A DNA stretch of 64,000 bases from Lingula anatina (taxonomy: Eukaryota; Brachiopoda; Lingulata; Lingulida; Lingulidae): positions 315,067 through 379,066 of the forward strand of contig NW_019774480.1 in assembly GCF_001039355.2 (NCBI RefSeq), in the 5' to 3' direction. The notes below the pieces were generated by a model, which saw only the letters and a program-made list of their open reading frames with translations, was not told where the DNA came from and did not search any database. Within the stretch, counting starts at the first letter, position 1; every line of letters begins with the position of its first letter. Shown here in pieces: positions 34,527-59,700 of this stretch. The position numbers were made by a program, and so were the translations under genes.

Positions 34527-37118
34527 GCAAGTACGTACGAGTCACTTTGGCTGCAAGCAAACAGGCACAAGTATTCCGTGTTTAGACTGGTGTTTTGGCT
34601 GATAGCTCCTGGTGCAGCAGAGCCGACGTATGTGGTGAAATCGGATACTGAAAAAAAAACTGACGTTGTCGATGGCGAAATCGGGAGGAAGAGGGGGGTA
34701 AAGGGGGCAGAGGGAGATAAGCGTCCCTCTTGGCCGTTGAAATCTTTTTCTCCTACTCCCACCCCCCTTCATTAATAAATTACTACAGGCAATTATCTAT
34801 TTGGGCATTCGTAAACGTGAGCGAAGACGTCAATTATATGCAAAAAGATATATATATATATATATATAGTAAAAAATCCATTTGTGGTCCCGATAGAGGA
34901 CAACATAGATGCATAATTCGTGTAGTTAAACTTCTATTGTCTACTTTTTTAAAGTTGCCTTTGAATTGCCTTTGAATTAATTTTTTTACTGAATGAGATT
35001 CAGAGAGGCATGACCAATCAATAAGGTTCACTCTCATAATTGATACTTAAGTAGGCGACGTTTTCTTTATTTCGTAAATTATCATTGTTCTTTTAGTATT
35101 GAAATTGCATCTTCTATAAGCAAAATATTGTACCGTCAAACAACTGTATATACCCACTACTGAACAACAGCTAGGGTATATGAACAAAAATGTTCATTAG
35201 GTTGGTACTGTAGTTGGATCATATTAGTACTGTAGGCGATGTTTTCTTTATTTCGTAAATCACCATTCTTTTAATGCAGACTTGACATGTAATATGGAAT
35301 ATTTTTTCAGGTCATAATACATCAGTTTTTTTCCTATTTTGCTGACTGATAAATGAAAAAAGGAATAAAATCGCGTTTTAATAACTTTTAATAATCTCTT
35401 TGATGTCATTGTGACATCAATTCGCCAGTGAAGCAATTGAAAATACATTGCCTATTATAAGTCATACGACAACCATCGAAAGCGATATTTTGGATCCCCA
35501 TATTTTTCAAATTATCGTCTTTAAAACAGTTATACGCCCCACAAAGGACCCTCATGTCAGCGTCTAGTCACAGCAACGGTCGCTGTTACGACTGACCTCA
35601 TCTGGCTGCTACCAGAGCTTTCAGGTGGCAAGGCATTCCTTGGGATAGGTTTTTAGAGTTTAATCAGGAATGAAATTCCAGGCAACGGTCAAAACTTGTC
35701 CAATTTGGTTCAGTTTTGTTGTAGAACATGCAGGCCGTTGATTCGGCGAGTAATGACCTACCCACATATTGTATATGAGGTTCAAAAATGGCGGTTTTGA
35801 TGACCAAGGTATCTGCCCATTCCCTTGTTTCTGTAAGTTATCTGCTATAAGTGCTCAGTGTGAACTGGCAATCTCATTGTGCAACCTCAATTGTTCCGTA
35901 GGTGCCCCCTATCAAATGATACCACATTGGTTCCCAGATTATTCCTGTATTTGATCTGGTTCAGTTTTTCATCGATGACTACCATTGGTGTTTTGGCACC
36001 AATGTGATTTCCACTCCAAATACTGACGTTGTCAATGACCCTAGTCACTTTAGAAGCGGCACACGCTTCGTCGAAGGCCTTTTCAGGATTTCTGTAAACT
36101 GTTTTGACCAGTTGAGCGATACAGGTGAAATCTGACCTAAATAAATAAGACCACGCAGTTTCAGTGTTCTACGCTGAAACAGCCATGGTCCCCAATTCAT
36201 TAGAGAGACAGACGATGCTATTTTGTTGTTTACAGTGGCCTCCTCTGGGCATAACTCTATAAAACTGTGTGACAAAATAATCTGTCTGGTAATGCCTGTC
36301 TTTTTCGCGCCATTCTGGCACAGATAAACAATTTTGTAAAACACTGGTTAACTCATTTTACGCACAACGAAAATGAGGGAGTGAATCTATCCCTGTTATC
36401 GATTTTTACATGAAAGTATTGAACTCCTCCTCAGGGAGAATCAAGGAAACATTGCCCAGGAAATTTGTCCTCTATTGTGAACCACACTGAGACGAAGTGG
36501 GGTCAATAGAAAAACCAGACTTTACCTTTTTAATTTTTAAAACAAAATAGACATCCAACAAATGAAAACGTTATCACAAGTTCCTGAAGCTCTGGTTGGT
36601 GCATTGCTAAAAACGGGACATCCTTGCGTATGGGGAAGAAGGGTGGGGTGGGGGAGGGGAGGGAAGGGGAGAGACACCCAAATTGCAACAACTAAATTTG
36701 CATGCATTGTAGGCCCCGTTCCACAAAGAATCTGTAATCGAACAATGGCCTTAGCTAAGGCAAGAAGTTGAAAACAACTTCTTGGCTAAGGCGTCGAAGA
36801 ATCCAACCGCCTTACTCTTCGATTGTCAGAGGTAAAATTGATTTTTTTTAGTAAGACTTATGTTGATGTTCACTTATGTTTCAGATTGTAGATCGCTGTA
36901 GTCTACATGTATGTGAGTACATGTAAGAAAAGTACATATTCTGTGGACTGTTTACGTGAGGTTGACTTTACTTCTTCGCTTTTTACATATTTTGAATTGG
37001 CCCGAGCGTGTTTACAAAGTTTTGTGTTTATGGGTCTCATCTTCCGAATCACCAACATCTTGTGATATTTGAAGGTATAACAGTCAAATACAAATGCGTC
37101 AAGCTAGAGCGGATGTTC

Positions 37119-38269
37119 ATGGCCAGAAATGCGCAGCATTCACGCAATACGCGAGGGCGCTACAGTAGGGCTTCACGTGACTCAACTAGCCAATCACAGC
37201 ACAACAATGGCATCGCACACAGACTCTGTGATAAGTGCTAAGCCCATTGTCAAGTAGTGTTAGTTCATGGTAACAAGCGTCTGACATGTGCAGAGAAGTT
37301 TATTGTAATATATATTGTTCTTATTGTTGCATTATTAAATCTAACTCTGTATCCAAGTAGTAACTATACTGTACCAAGTCAGGTACTGATGATTTTCAGA
37401 GGTCATATATTCCAGAATAAGCCATTACCACTAATTTATAATTTTAATTTTGTTTAATATATTATTCATAAAAGAGTTCATGAAAGATTATTTTAATTTG
37501 TTAAATCGTGATCTCATTCTTTTTATATTCAAATAATTGAGTAATGTGGGTAAAATTGGTCTTCCAATTCTTATTTGCATTTTTCCTTTACTACAAGATT
37601 ATTTTGGAACAGTTGCAGCATTAAAATTTAAAATAAATAGCAATCTGAAAGAAGAATTTTGCATTATTATTATTAAATGATGATAGGAATTTTGGATTAA
37701 GATATTAGTTAAATACTGAGTAGTGATATTGTCAGTCAATTTATGTAGAATCTGATAATATCATTGAAAATACTGATTGAATTCTTGGCCTTGCACTGGG
37801 CAGTTTCACATTTGTGCCAAGTGCTTTTTTTTTGTACTCCATTGTACAGTGGTAAAAGTTCTTCAATTGCCATGAAAGTTTTTAATCAGATTCTGTATGG
37901 TGCCGCTATCTGCTGGTGCTATCGGCAACGAATTAGTTTGCCTTTGTTTCTGAGTGAATCTACCGTCTAAAATCACTATTTCTGAAAATATGTGCGTTTT
38001 GCTGAGGGTAGGCTAGGCAGTACACGGCAAACTTTTTAGTACGTGTGTACAACAGAATTTTTTTTAAAACTCTAGCGATATTTGGTCAGGAGTTGCTTGA
38101 AGCATAGCACAGCGTTGCTGTCTATCGGCATCAGGCCGTTAGTTTGTCAATTATCACGAATTACCCACGAATCGCGAACCCATTCATTTTCCTATGGCAA
38201 TCTAGCAACTCATTAAAAGTGCACGCATGCGCAGTGGGATAAGCGTGACGTCATGCAGTGCATTTCTGG
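37119..38269. mobile_element. 1.15-kb insertion with short inverted ends, absent from copy 1
   Basis: The other copy reads straight through here (gcggatgttccagcaaag at 29519-29536). The insert is flanked by ggatgttc (37111-37118) and ggatgtac (38270-38277), a nearly perfect 8-bp target duplication. It has imperfect inverted ends: ccagaaatgc near 37123 and gcatttctgg at the right end, with further matching bases inside. The interior is AT-rich and has no convincing ORF. It is a non-autonomous DNA transposon, perhaps of an 8-bp-duplication class such as hAT. Confidence 0.75.
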
Positions 38270-39431
38270 GGATGTACAGCAAAGAAATGATGGGCCATGA
38301 TCACTTTTGCACTTGTGAAACGTGAGCCCACTTTGTAGGGAAGGACAATAATATCTACCGTTAATAAACGTTTGACTTTTAAAAGAAAAAATCCCTTGAT
38401 CACCAAATTATTCCACGTCTAATCCCGTTAACAGGATTGCGATCTACTGGTAGCTTTTCCCAGGTTTTTGAGTTGTAAGTTTTAAGTTTTTGAATCAGTC
38501 TTGTGGTGGGAGTGGAGACATGTCAATTTCATTCGTAACGGTAAAACCAAATTAAAAACTCTAAAACAGGTTTATCGTTTATCGGTCCTAATTTTATCAG
38601 CGGTCATGGGAAGGACATACCAGGGGTACGTTAGTGAATGGGAAAATCGTTGACATTTTGAGGAAAGTATATTCGTTTGCTGTAAAAGGTTTAACACACG
38701 CCTTTAAGCATCTATCAAAAAGCAGTGGCAGATAGTGTAGGGAACTTTACCAGTGGTACCGGCTACGTTAACCTGGCTCGCCGAAGACATCAGAAATACG
38801 ATCAATGCCAAGGCCATAGCCTCGCTCTCGGGTTGAAATTGGAAACCAATATGTGTGCGCTACGAAATTGAAAGAAAAAATGTTAATCTGATAATGTTAC
38901 AATTAACGGCTATAATTTCCGTTTTCGTTTCTATGGTTTTGGTGCTGAATATGGTTACGATAAATCATTTAATTGAATTGAAGATTCATCATAATCACCG
39001 TGTTGATCTCGTTCAAGAAATAAATTAATTAAACTGTAAACGGGTATATAAAGATCAACTTTAATTGGTGTGAAGCCCCCGAACTTTAGGCTTGTGTGCC
39101 TTCTTCGGGGAATAAAAACATGGCTTTATTTATTTATTTATTTATTTATTACATGTAGTTCTTGAAGACGACACACCAGCCTAAAGCTCAGGCGCTTTCA
39201 TTTATAGTTGATCTTAATAGTTGCGTTTTCAGTCTTATTTACTTATAATTCTAGAGATGCACACATACTTTGAAATGCACCAAAACACAAAAAATTACGT
39301 TGAAGAATTTTAGATACATAAACTAAGTCTTGGGTTAATTATCTAAGGATAAGGCCTACACCAGATTCAAAAAGAGACAATGGAAAATCATTTATATTTA
39401 AACATAATAAGATAAATAACAGTTACTTACC

Positions 39432-39550
39432 TTGTCGGAAGGTGAAAAATATGTAAGCGAAGCAATGCTTTGCCAAAATGAGTCCAAATTAGCGAACACG
39501 CAGATTACTGTTTTGATTTTCAGGTTTCTATTCTTTGGAACCTTCCACCC
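39432..39550 (-). promoter_or_regulatory. Gene A core promoter and untranslated first exon
   Basis: On the minus strand GATATAAAG (39578-39586) is a good TATA box. About 150 bp downstream a strong donor, GACAAG|GTAAGT, ends at 39432. The stretch between holds only a short upstream ORF (MGGGRFQ, stops after about 11 codons). It would splice to the exon that carries the signal-peptide ATG (acceptor tttcgtag at about 38862). The start of transcription near 39550 is inferred from TATA spacing. Confidence 0.45.
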
Positions 39551-39971
39551 CCCATAAACGAGGCTAGAAACCAATACCTTTATATCCCCACGGTCACGTC
39601 GTGAGAAAGTAAACATGATCCTAAATAACACATTAAGAACAAGAACCCGTTTGCATTAATATTTGTTTCAACATTTGTTGGATTTTTTAAACAAATGTTT
39701 ATTTTATTCTGCTTCCATGTAACGGAGGAAGCGCTTGGTTTGGCTTGCAACTTGTTTTCAAGGAAGTTAGTTTTTACGTTTAGCAACGTGCATCCGGTTG
39801 TCTTTATTGTACCTTATCTATTTGTATCAGTTAAACATCCGCAGTTCCGGATGGTACAAATGTAAACGAGGCTATATTAATTAATGCAGACGCAGCCTCT
39901 ACCTGAAGCACTCATCAATAGCCTCGTTCCTGAAAGGTCTCCAAGAGGTCACCTGATAACAAGGAAAGTCC

Positions 39972-40193
39972 TGGGCTCCGTATCTCGAAAGGTTCGCTAT
40001 GTTGCGCACGTGTGCAAGTGTCTCAATTCCATAACCGATTCTATTTCGAGATACAGGACCATGGAATCGAGACGCTTTCGCACGTGCGCAAGTGTCTCGA
40101 TTCCATAACCGATTCTTTCGAGATACGGGGCCATGGAATCGAGGCGCTTGCGCACGTGCGCAACATAGCGAACCTTTCGAGATACGGAGCCCA
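39972..40193. mobile_element. 222-bp palindromic fold-back element
   Basis: It starts tgggctccgtatctcg and ends with the inverted copy cgagatacggagccca. Nearly the whole length can fold back on itself. Inside, a block with tctcgattccataaccgatt and a cgcacgtgcgcaa motif is repeated. The copy A locus is an empty site (agtccagatctg near 18013-18024), so the insertion happened after the gene A/B duplication or was lost from A. Confidence 0.8.
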
Positions 40194-40758
40194 GATCTGA
40201 AAGACGCGTATTGATTTTAATAGAGCTGTTGTTTGAAGAAACCTTTTTATTCGCAATAGTTTAAATCTTATACATAGCACACAAGGATTATTGGAATATA
40301 CAGCAGTCTATTTATATACATGTATAGAGTAAGTCAAAATGCATTTCAGACTATTTGTCAAAAATTATCCTTTACAGTTCATTGAAATTGTACGTAACAT
40401 TACGTATAATAATTTTGATATAAAATGATCATCTTTAATTGCGTCCATAATTTCATCTCAAATATCATTATAATATATTTTCTTTAAATCTAAACAAAAT
40501 GCTTCACTGTTGTGGCCCTATACATGTGTACACCACGCGGAGAAATAAATAGTACTTTATTCATCCGTTTAGTCAAAGTTGTGAGAACGCTCTGTACCAT
40601 ACCATATATACTCACCTGTTTTACAATTGTTTTCAATAGGATATGTACAATAACCATATATTCAAAATCGGACAGTCAAGAAGATTGGCATCGTTAATGC
40701 ATACACACTGTATTTCGTAACCGTACTGAATAGGTACTTGTAATAAATACATATGGTC

Positions 40759-40761
<3 letters not shown>

Positions 40762-40814
<53 letters not shown>
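40762..40814. repeat. (TA)n microsatellite
   Basis: About 26 TA repeats in the flank of gene B. The gene A flank near 18260 has a much shorter run. Confidence 0.9.
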
Positions 40815-40816
<2 letters not shown>

Positions 40817-41440
40817 CACGCACTGTAAGTTGCTTGACGCATCACAAACGTGTAATGCCTTAAAAGAAGCAATTTGAGTAGAAAACAAAGTTTTTGCTTA
40901 ACAATGGAATTCATACATGTTAAAGATACATATGCTAAACTAAACACAGGCATTTGGTCGGGCTTCGTTGCAAAAATTTGACTTCATCTATAACTTAAAC
41001 AAAACTCTTTCCAATCTTCTATCTCACTAATTATATTAACTAAATGTGCTCTCCAATAAAAGATAAAAACATTGATCTCTTTAAAATACACAAAATACTC
41101 TAACATAGACTTAGTGCCTTGAATTGTTGTCAAATATTTACCTCAACTGTTTTTGTTATGCACGCAACGAAAATCAATGGCATTTTTTTTTATTCAATTC
41201 AGTTTGTGCGTATTCTGTTTCTTTTTCCATCTAGCATTTGTGTTATCGGAGGAATTTCTATTTTGTCTTGCTGTTGCAAATGCAATGTATGCAGTGTATT
41301 TTATTCATATCATGTATGCTCTTGATTAAGCTATGAAATATGGTGTTTTTTATGTAACTGTCCGAGAAAGCTTATATCGCTGTCCGTGAAACTATCCCTG
41401 TGGATCATTTGGACCCAGCCATCGTTCCCTAAAAACTAAA

Positions 41441-53936
<12,496 letters not shown>

Positions 53937-56844
53937 AATGAAACACAAGATGGGACGAACTGTCAAAAATCTGACGCACTGGAACATAGATGAGAAATTC
54001 AATTTAGGTACAACATGCCCTGGCTTTTTTTTTACTTTACAAAATGGAAATGAAAAGGCGAACGAACAAGGAATAACAACTTTTTTCTTTATAGTTTTAC
54101 TGGCAAACAAGATGAAAAAAACTTGTCAGATTTGTAGTCCATAGAGCTACAATTTCTTTTTTTTAAATGTTTACTCAAAAACACTGATAGATCTATCAAC
54201 TAGACTTAAAAATACAAACAACAATTAAAAATATATGATATCTGAGTGCTAAGTTTGCCTAGCGACGACAAAAGCGAGAAAAAGACAACAAATCAACCCA
54301 TGTAACCCCAACATCCTAGAATAAACCTGGAAGAAACATATATACTAAATACCACTAATAATATTCTATTAAACAAAAACCTGCGATTAGGCATGAAGAA
54401 AATTCGACAGAAGAAGAAAAACAAAATAAAGAAACGAACAAATAAATGATTAAACCCTGCTCACCTCTAGTTTAGCTCTCTTCCGTTGCATTTGAACAAT
54501 TCGTTGCGATTAATTGAGTGAGCTCCATTTATCTAACCACATCTGAGAAGACACAGGAATAGACAATGTCCTTAACCATACTTTTATTTATTTGCCCCGC
54601 AGCACAATTGAAATTCAAAGTGTATTTGGCAATGTATATATAAGTACAAATCACGCTCCCAGGCGAAGTAAATCGGCTGGAACAATTTCATGTGATGAAC
54701 CCGCAAGTTTTCTTGACTTCCTTTATTTTTATCACCGAGGTCATTGCTGCAGTGTTGACATTGTACACACGCGCAGTGATTGAATACATAACCACGTGAG
54801 AAATGCGCACGTGTGTTCCTAAACACAAAACTGTGGCAAGCAACTTTGAATGGGAGATGCTCCGTATATCCACAAACTGTCGTCAATAATTTAATATATG
54901 CTATTTAACAAACAAACTTGGTTTTAATGAATGAGAGTTTCATTGATGTCGTTTATTCAGGCAAGCCCGCGTTTCTGTGAATGTTACCGTTAATTAACAT
55001 AAAAGTGGCCGCAGAAGAAAAGATAGTTAAAAAACTGTCAACTGTTATGTATAATAGAGGTTATGGTCTGGTCTGAGCTTCAGAATTGACGCAAGACAGG
55101 TTGTTCATTATTGAAAACTTCTTGATTGAACTACGTTAATTGAAGTTCACTGCGCTTGTCATTGTAAACATTTGCAGAGAACTCTGTTGAAAGGAAAAGG
55201 TATGCTTTCGTGGGTAGTCAAATTAATAATAAGTGAAGAAAATGTACATGAGAAAAAGTTGTGAAATAGTTGAAAAAAAAAAAAAAAAAAACCCTGTAGC
55301 TGCATATCTGTTTATCACTCCCATATAGGCCTACAATCTTCATCCGTCTACCTTCTAAATGTTTGACTTTAAAATATACATGTACACGTAGGCTACTAGG
55401 GGCCTTTAAATGTAGCCTACAGGTAGGTTTTCCGTTATTCAAGTAAAAAATAACAATGAAATATTTTGAATCGTCAGGTATGACTTGTTGATCTCTTGGT
55501 TTATTTTTGGCTATAGGCTACTGGGGTAGCTTTACAAATCGATCATCAAATTAATTCCTCTGCACTTGCAGCGAAATGCATGAGGCTTGGCTTGGAGGGT
55601 CTCACTAGACATTCACAAATATGCCAACTAGCTAATTCTGTATGCAATTTACTACTACAATTTATGTTTGGCACCGTGAATTAGATCACGGATAGATAGA
55701 TCTAGATAGATAGATCCTCACTAGGGACTCTGTTCTATTTTACAAGAGTGTACATCAAGTTAACAAGTGCATAACCCATAAATAAGAGAAATTCATGCCA
55801 GAAATGCATAGAACTCGCGCCAAAGATAAAAATCGCTGGAAAAGCGATCAACTCGAACGTTTCACACACCTGCATAGGCGTAAATTATTAATGTTTTAGT
55901 GCGTGAAAGTCCGCCTTGGCAATGTATAGGGGGCCTATTCTTCTGTCACATATATTGAAATGAAAAATTAAATTTTAAGGGATCACTATTTATTAATGTA
56001 AGTAAGGGTCATGAGCTGTCTGTGTGGTGCGTGTTGGACGGTCCAAATTCGACCGCATTTTAAACAGAGAGGTCTGCAAAATGCTGATCGAACAGAGATA
56101 GGGCCTGTACATAAGTTGAATTTAGGTCATACAATAATTAGCGTCATGGCAATCTTAAACGGTATTACATCCATAGATAGTGATCGAATTTCGAGCGTGT
56201 CGAAAGAAAAAAAAAGACATAAAAAGAAAACGTTTTTTTATTTGGTCGACGTTAATTTAACGCATGGAAGAACTTGGAAGGCTCAACGCCTCGTGATTGG
56301 CCAGTGAGCAAATCTTGGAAGAATCTTGGAAGGTTTTGAGGGACGCGATTGGCTGATTTTTGGGAGACTGATGCGTCCGCGGAGAGAGCAGAGACTCGAA
56401 AGCCTAATGAAGAGGAAAAGTAGGTCAGAAACAATCGGCCGATCGACTATGTTAAGATCTGACCTAAATCAATCATACGTAGCTACTTGATAACAAAATA
56501 TGCTTGGATTGTTATGTTTGTAAATTTTGCGCCAATCTAAAACACCACGGCCGTGACAACGTTACGATATATTTCGCAAAAATCTGAAGAGGTAATCATG
56601 TTTACCCTAGTAACTGGCGCGAATTTAAAGAGGCGCGATCAGACTCAGAGAAGGTTAATAATCACTTCCTGATGGTCATTTTCAGCTCTTTCAGGTCTCT
56701 CCCACGGGACAATTTTTCCTGTTTTGAACCAAACTAAAGAAAATTCAGTACAATAAACTCTTTGTTAGTCTCTTTGCAATGGAAAGCGCGCCAATACGAG
56801 CAGTACAAGTTAAATTTTACTTGCAACCATTGTGTCTTTAAGTA
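53937..56844. other. Upstream region of gene B, no gene recognised
   Basis: AT-rich intergenic sequence. It contains a GATA/TAGATC microsatellite near 55690-55725, a poly-A tract at 55273-55291 and the inverted CCAAT-containing segment at 56265-56380. Short ORFs (54584-54886 -, 56011-56307 +) have no recognisable domains. Confidence 0.55.
56265..56380 (-). repeat. Inverted copy of the CCAAT-containing segment
   Basis: Reverse complement of 15461-15575. Here its orientation points towards gene B, 2.3 kb away, so it could be part of a distal promoter. It may equally be a dispersed repeat. Confidence 0.6.
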
Positions 56845-56917
56845 GCCCGGTTAGCTCAGTCGGTAGAGCATGGGACTCTTAATCCCAGGGTCGTGGGTTC
56901 GAGCCCCACATTGGGCG
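56845..56917 (+). tRNA. tRNA-Lys (anticodon CTT)
   Basis: The 73-nt sequence folds into a full cloverleaf. The acceptor stem is GCCCGGT with ATTGGGC (two G-U pairs). The D arm is TTAGCTCAGTCGGTAGAGC, the anticodon stem is TGGGA/TCCCA with loop CTCTTAA (anticodon CTT at 56878-56880), and the T arm is GTGGG-TTCGAGC-CCCAC. The discriminator is G and no intron is present. A box and B box are intact. The CCA end is not encoded, as in animals. A short T run (cttttttc at about 56931-56937) can terminate Pol III. Confidence 0.96.
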
Positions 56918-57080
56918 AGTTACTTATTTTCTTTTTTCTTCCCTATGAACTTTAACAGTTAACTTTTAATGTTAGATTTGTTATTTTACGTTACATAATA
57001 TGTCTAAAACTTATTTGCATGTAACTGCCAATGAACATCCTTATTTAAGACACTGTGATAAAGGAAAGTATACCTTCACA

Positions 57081-57280
57081 TTTGACTTTTAAGTTTAAGA
57101 AATTGCTGTGGATGTTCAATGATTTATTACTGAGTCAGACTCCTTACTGTTACCTTCGCAAGCAAGAGGGAGAAACGTTTGACTTTTCTGTTTAAGAAAT
57201 TGCTGTGGATGTTCAATGATTTATTACTGAGTCAGACTCCTTACTGTTACCTTCCCAAGCAAGAGGGAGAAAATTTTGAC
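57081..57280. repeat. 97-bp tandem duplication
   Basis: Two copies (57081-57177 and 57178-57274) plus a few bases of a third. Both contain gctgtggatgttcaatgatt and actgagtcagactccttact. The copies differ at only a few positions, so the duplication is recent. Confidence 0.9.
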
Positions 57281-59700
57281 TTATAAATGATTTTTTTATT
57301 CAGTATATTGCTGTATAAATCAGACATGAAAGCATTTGGCTTACATTCACTCTATATTTGTGCTATCTCTCTCTCTATATATATATCACCACCATCAAAA
57401 CAATAAAAAACTTTCGAGCAAAAGGAAAGTACATGGACTTTTCTCTGAAACATTTCTTCTTGTTTCCAGTGCCTGTTACACTAGACAATCTCTTTATACA
57501 ATACCCTTGAAACTATGTCAGAATTTTCATTGTTCTGAGTCCAATTTTTCACGCTAAAATTGCAGTATATTTCCATTTAATGCTATGTACAGCAAATAAT
57601 GGTTATAAAGTTTGTGTAATTATGACTGTAATGAAAGCTAGACCTAAAGAATATCAAACCTCAGAGAAACACACTGCATTACACATCTAAACATAGAACT
57701 ACAAGATTTAAACACTATTGCCTCTAGCTCTTACTCACAGATTTTAGAGAAAAATATACTGAACAAAATAAAAATAATAATAATGATGACAAAAATTGAA
57801 TTACATAAACTATCATAATAATAAAATTAATCACTTTTCTCGACATACACTGATAAACTTGCAGTGAGATGCGCATTATCAATAACTAATATTCAACACC
57901 TTTCAAAAAATAACCATAAACAATTTTAAAGAAACATTGTGCACATTTATCAAAAAAAAAAAAAAATCCCCTTGAATTTTGTTCAGTATATTAGTAACAA
58001 AATTGATAAATACATGTATTGCTTCATTCATGACTAAAGTTTAGTTAAAGATAACTGCATCACCAAAATCACGTTAGGGGTAGGGACCCAGGAAAGGGGG
58101 GGAGGAAAGAACATAAGCTTGACACTAGCCATAATTTCTAATTTGGTCATATTCTAGATATTATTTTAACTAACCTAGGGGAAATAAGTGTAATTTTTGG
58201 GGTCAGCCTTTTCAAAAACTATCTGCTCTCTTTGAGAAAACCCAGGTATAAGATGGCAACTTTCTTACTTTCATTAAAAAATAACTTTAAATTCATATCA
58301 TATTTCTTGGTTTGTCAAGAAATACGTTAAATAGCAATATCAAAATAATTATATATCTCACTTAACAATTTCGATTTTTTTGCAACTTTAACAATTCCAC
58401 TTCCAAAATGGGGTATGTTTTAACAATGACATTACAATAACATGACGCAATATGAAATGCCTATAGCAATGAAATATTAATGATTATCAGATTTATAAAT
58501 ACATACCAGTAGAAACTGACATGAGTGGCAAAATATAGCATAATTCAATTAAGCAAAATAACATAAATTTAGCAAAATAACAATTTGTGCAGTAGATATG
58601 AATGCTATAGAGGGTTACTCTTTTCTTGCTAAAAACAAATGCTTCATCTAGCCAATTTTAATATTTTACTTTTAGCCCGTACAGTCAATAATAATCTGTA
58701 ACAAATTTCAACAAAATTTTTTTAAAAACATAAAAATAACAAATATAAATAACATTTTTTGCAATTAATTGCATTCACTTCAAAACTTTCATATAAAAAT
58801 TTCAGCTAATAATTTTGTATTTAGTTTTCTCCTATGAGTGTTAACTTTAAAAAAAATGTATCAACATCGCAAAAAGGAATTCAATTTTATTGATGATTGA
58901 AGATACTTTTATCCTTCATGTTCTGTTGTTTTTGATATGATCAAAACAAGAATGACTTCCTGGTTGTCATTTTTACTGAACAATCTAAAATTTAAATTCT
59001 CACGACTTCAAAATGAAAGCTGTATCTATCGTAAGATAGTCAACAGTCATGAACAAAAGCACAACTCTACAAAGCCTTATAGCCATATAGACATACCATA
59101 CATAATACTTGAATTAACATGACCAGTTCACTTAAAGCTAAATACAAGTAAATAGGATTTTTTGCATGTTACAATTGTGAAGCAATAATAAACATTTACA
59201 AATTAATACACATGTATTCAGCAAAGTCTGTCAATAAAGTAATGGAGCCATCCTGTTTAAGAGCACTAATTGTTGACATCAATGAAAAGTCCATCAAATC
59301 TTTTACAATCATAACAAAAACCATTCAAAACAAGCACCTTGAGAGCGGCAACTGTTATATCTTTGTATAAACCTGGTCAGCAATTAACCCTCCTGTATAT
59401 TTTACATCCAATACAACTTCCTGCTCGAGTATTATTCAACCCAATATTACTACATCATCTACCTCATTAATCAAAGTCCCTGTTCAAGAGTGGTTCAACC
59501 CATACATTTAATTCAAACAAAATTTCAGCAAGTTCCTGTGAATTGATGGTCAAACCCACACATTATCTCAATTATTTCCCATGATCTGCCTTCTGTAAGT
59601 GCTGATTGACTGCAGTCCTATGATTACTGAAGCATAAGTGTCTACAAGGAACCTTGGCAGCATCTGCCATCTTCTCTAATGCTGCCCCCTGGTGAGGGTT
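57281..59700. other. AT-rich sequence, probably including the PCCA 3' UTR
   Basis: No coding sequence is recognised. The part adjoining 59701 follows the PCCA stop codon on the minus strand, so some of it is 3' UTR. The length of the UTR cannot be read from the sequence. Confidence 0.5.

Larger units (their letters stand above)
30755..38817 (-). pseudogene. Second copy of gene A exons 1-8, probably the other allele
   Basis: Eight exons match gene A in order, size and phase: 38751-38817 (signal peptide), 34539-34647 and 34065-34195 (PAN), 33518-33687 and 32997-33144 (CUB1), 32601-32788 and 32111-32264 (CUB2), 30755-30942 (CUB3 first half). All are open and differ from gene A by a few substitutions, for example RTGLTML preceded by GL instead of GF, and IEVGSGCRYD instead of IESGSGCPYD. 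The remaining exons are absent, because the copy stops at the N at 30727. As placed it could not make a full protein. It is called a partial copy only for bookkeeping; in the animal it is more likely an intact allele of gene A. Confidence 0.75.
30728..39464. repeat. Gene A 5' region, copy 2 (~8.7 kb)
   Basis: Counterpart of 23219-30726. It is longer by about 1.2 kb, mainly because of an insertion at 37119-38269. The poly-T near 34486 is 39 bases against 14 in copy 1, and the ATAAT repeat near 33800 is longer. A short extra segment at about 31030-31215 is absent from copy 1. It continues past the first exon into the promoter that copy 1 lacks. Confidence 0.9.

Noticed and set aside
34437-34775. 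Plus-strand ORF with a long poly-Phe run
   Set aside because: The Phe run is a poly-T tract and the rest is antisense to the PAN exon. The same applies to the similar ORFs near 26809 and 52913.
30755-38817. A third PAN-CUB receptor gene
   Set aside because: Introns are as similar as exons, the copy lacks 3' exons and it ends exactly at an N. An unmerged allele is the simpler explanation.
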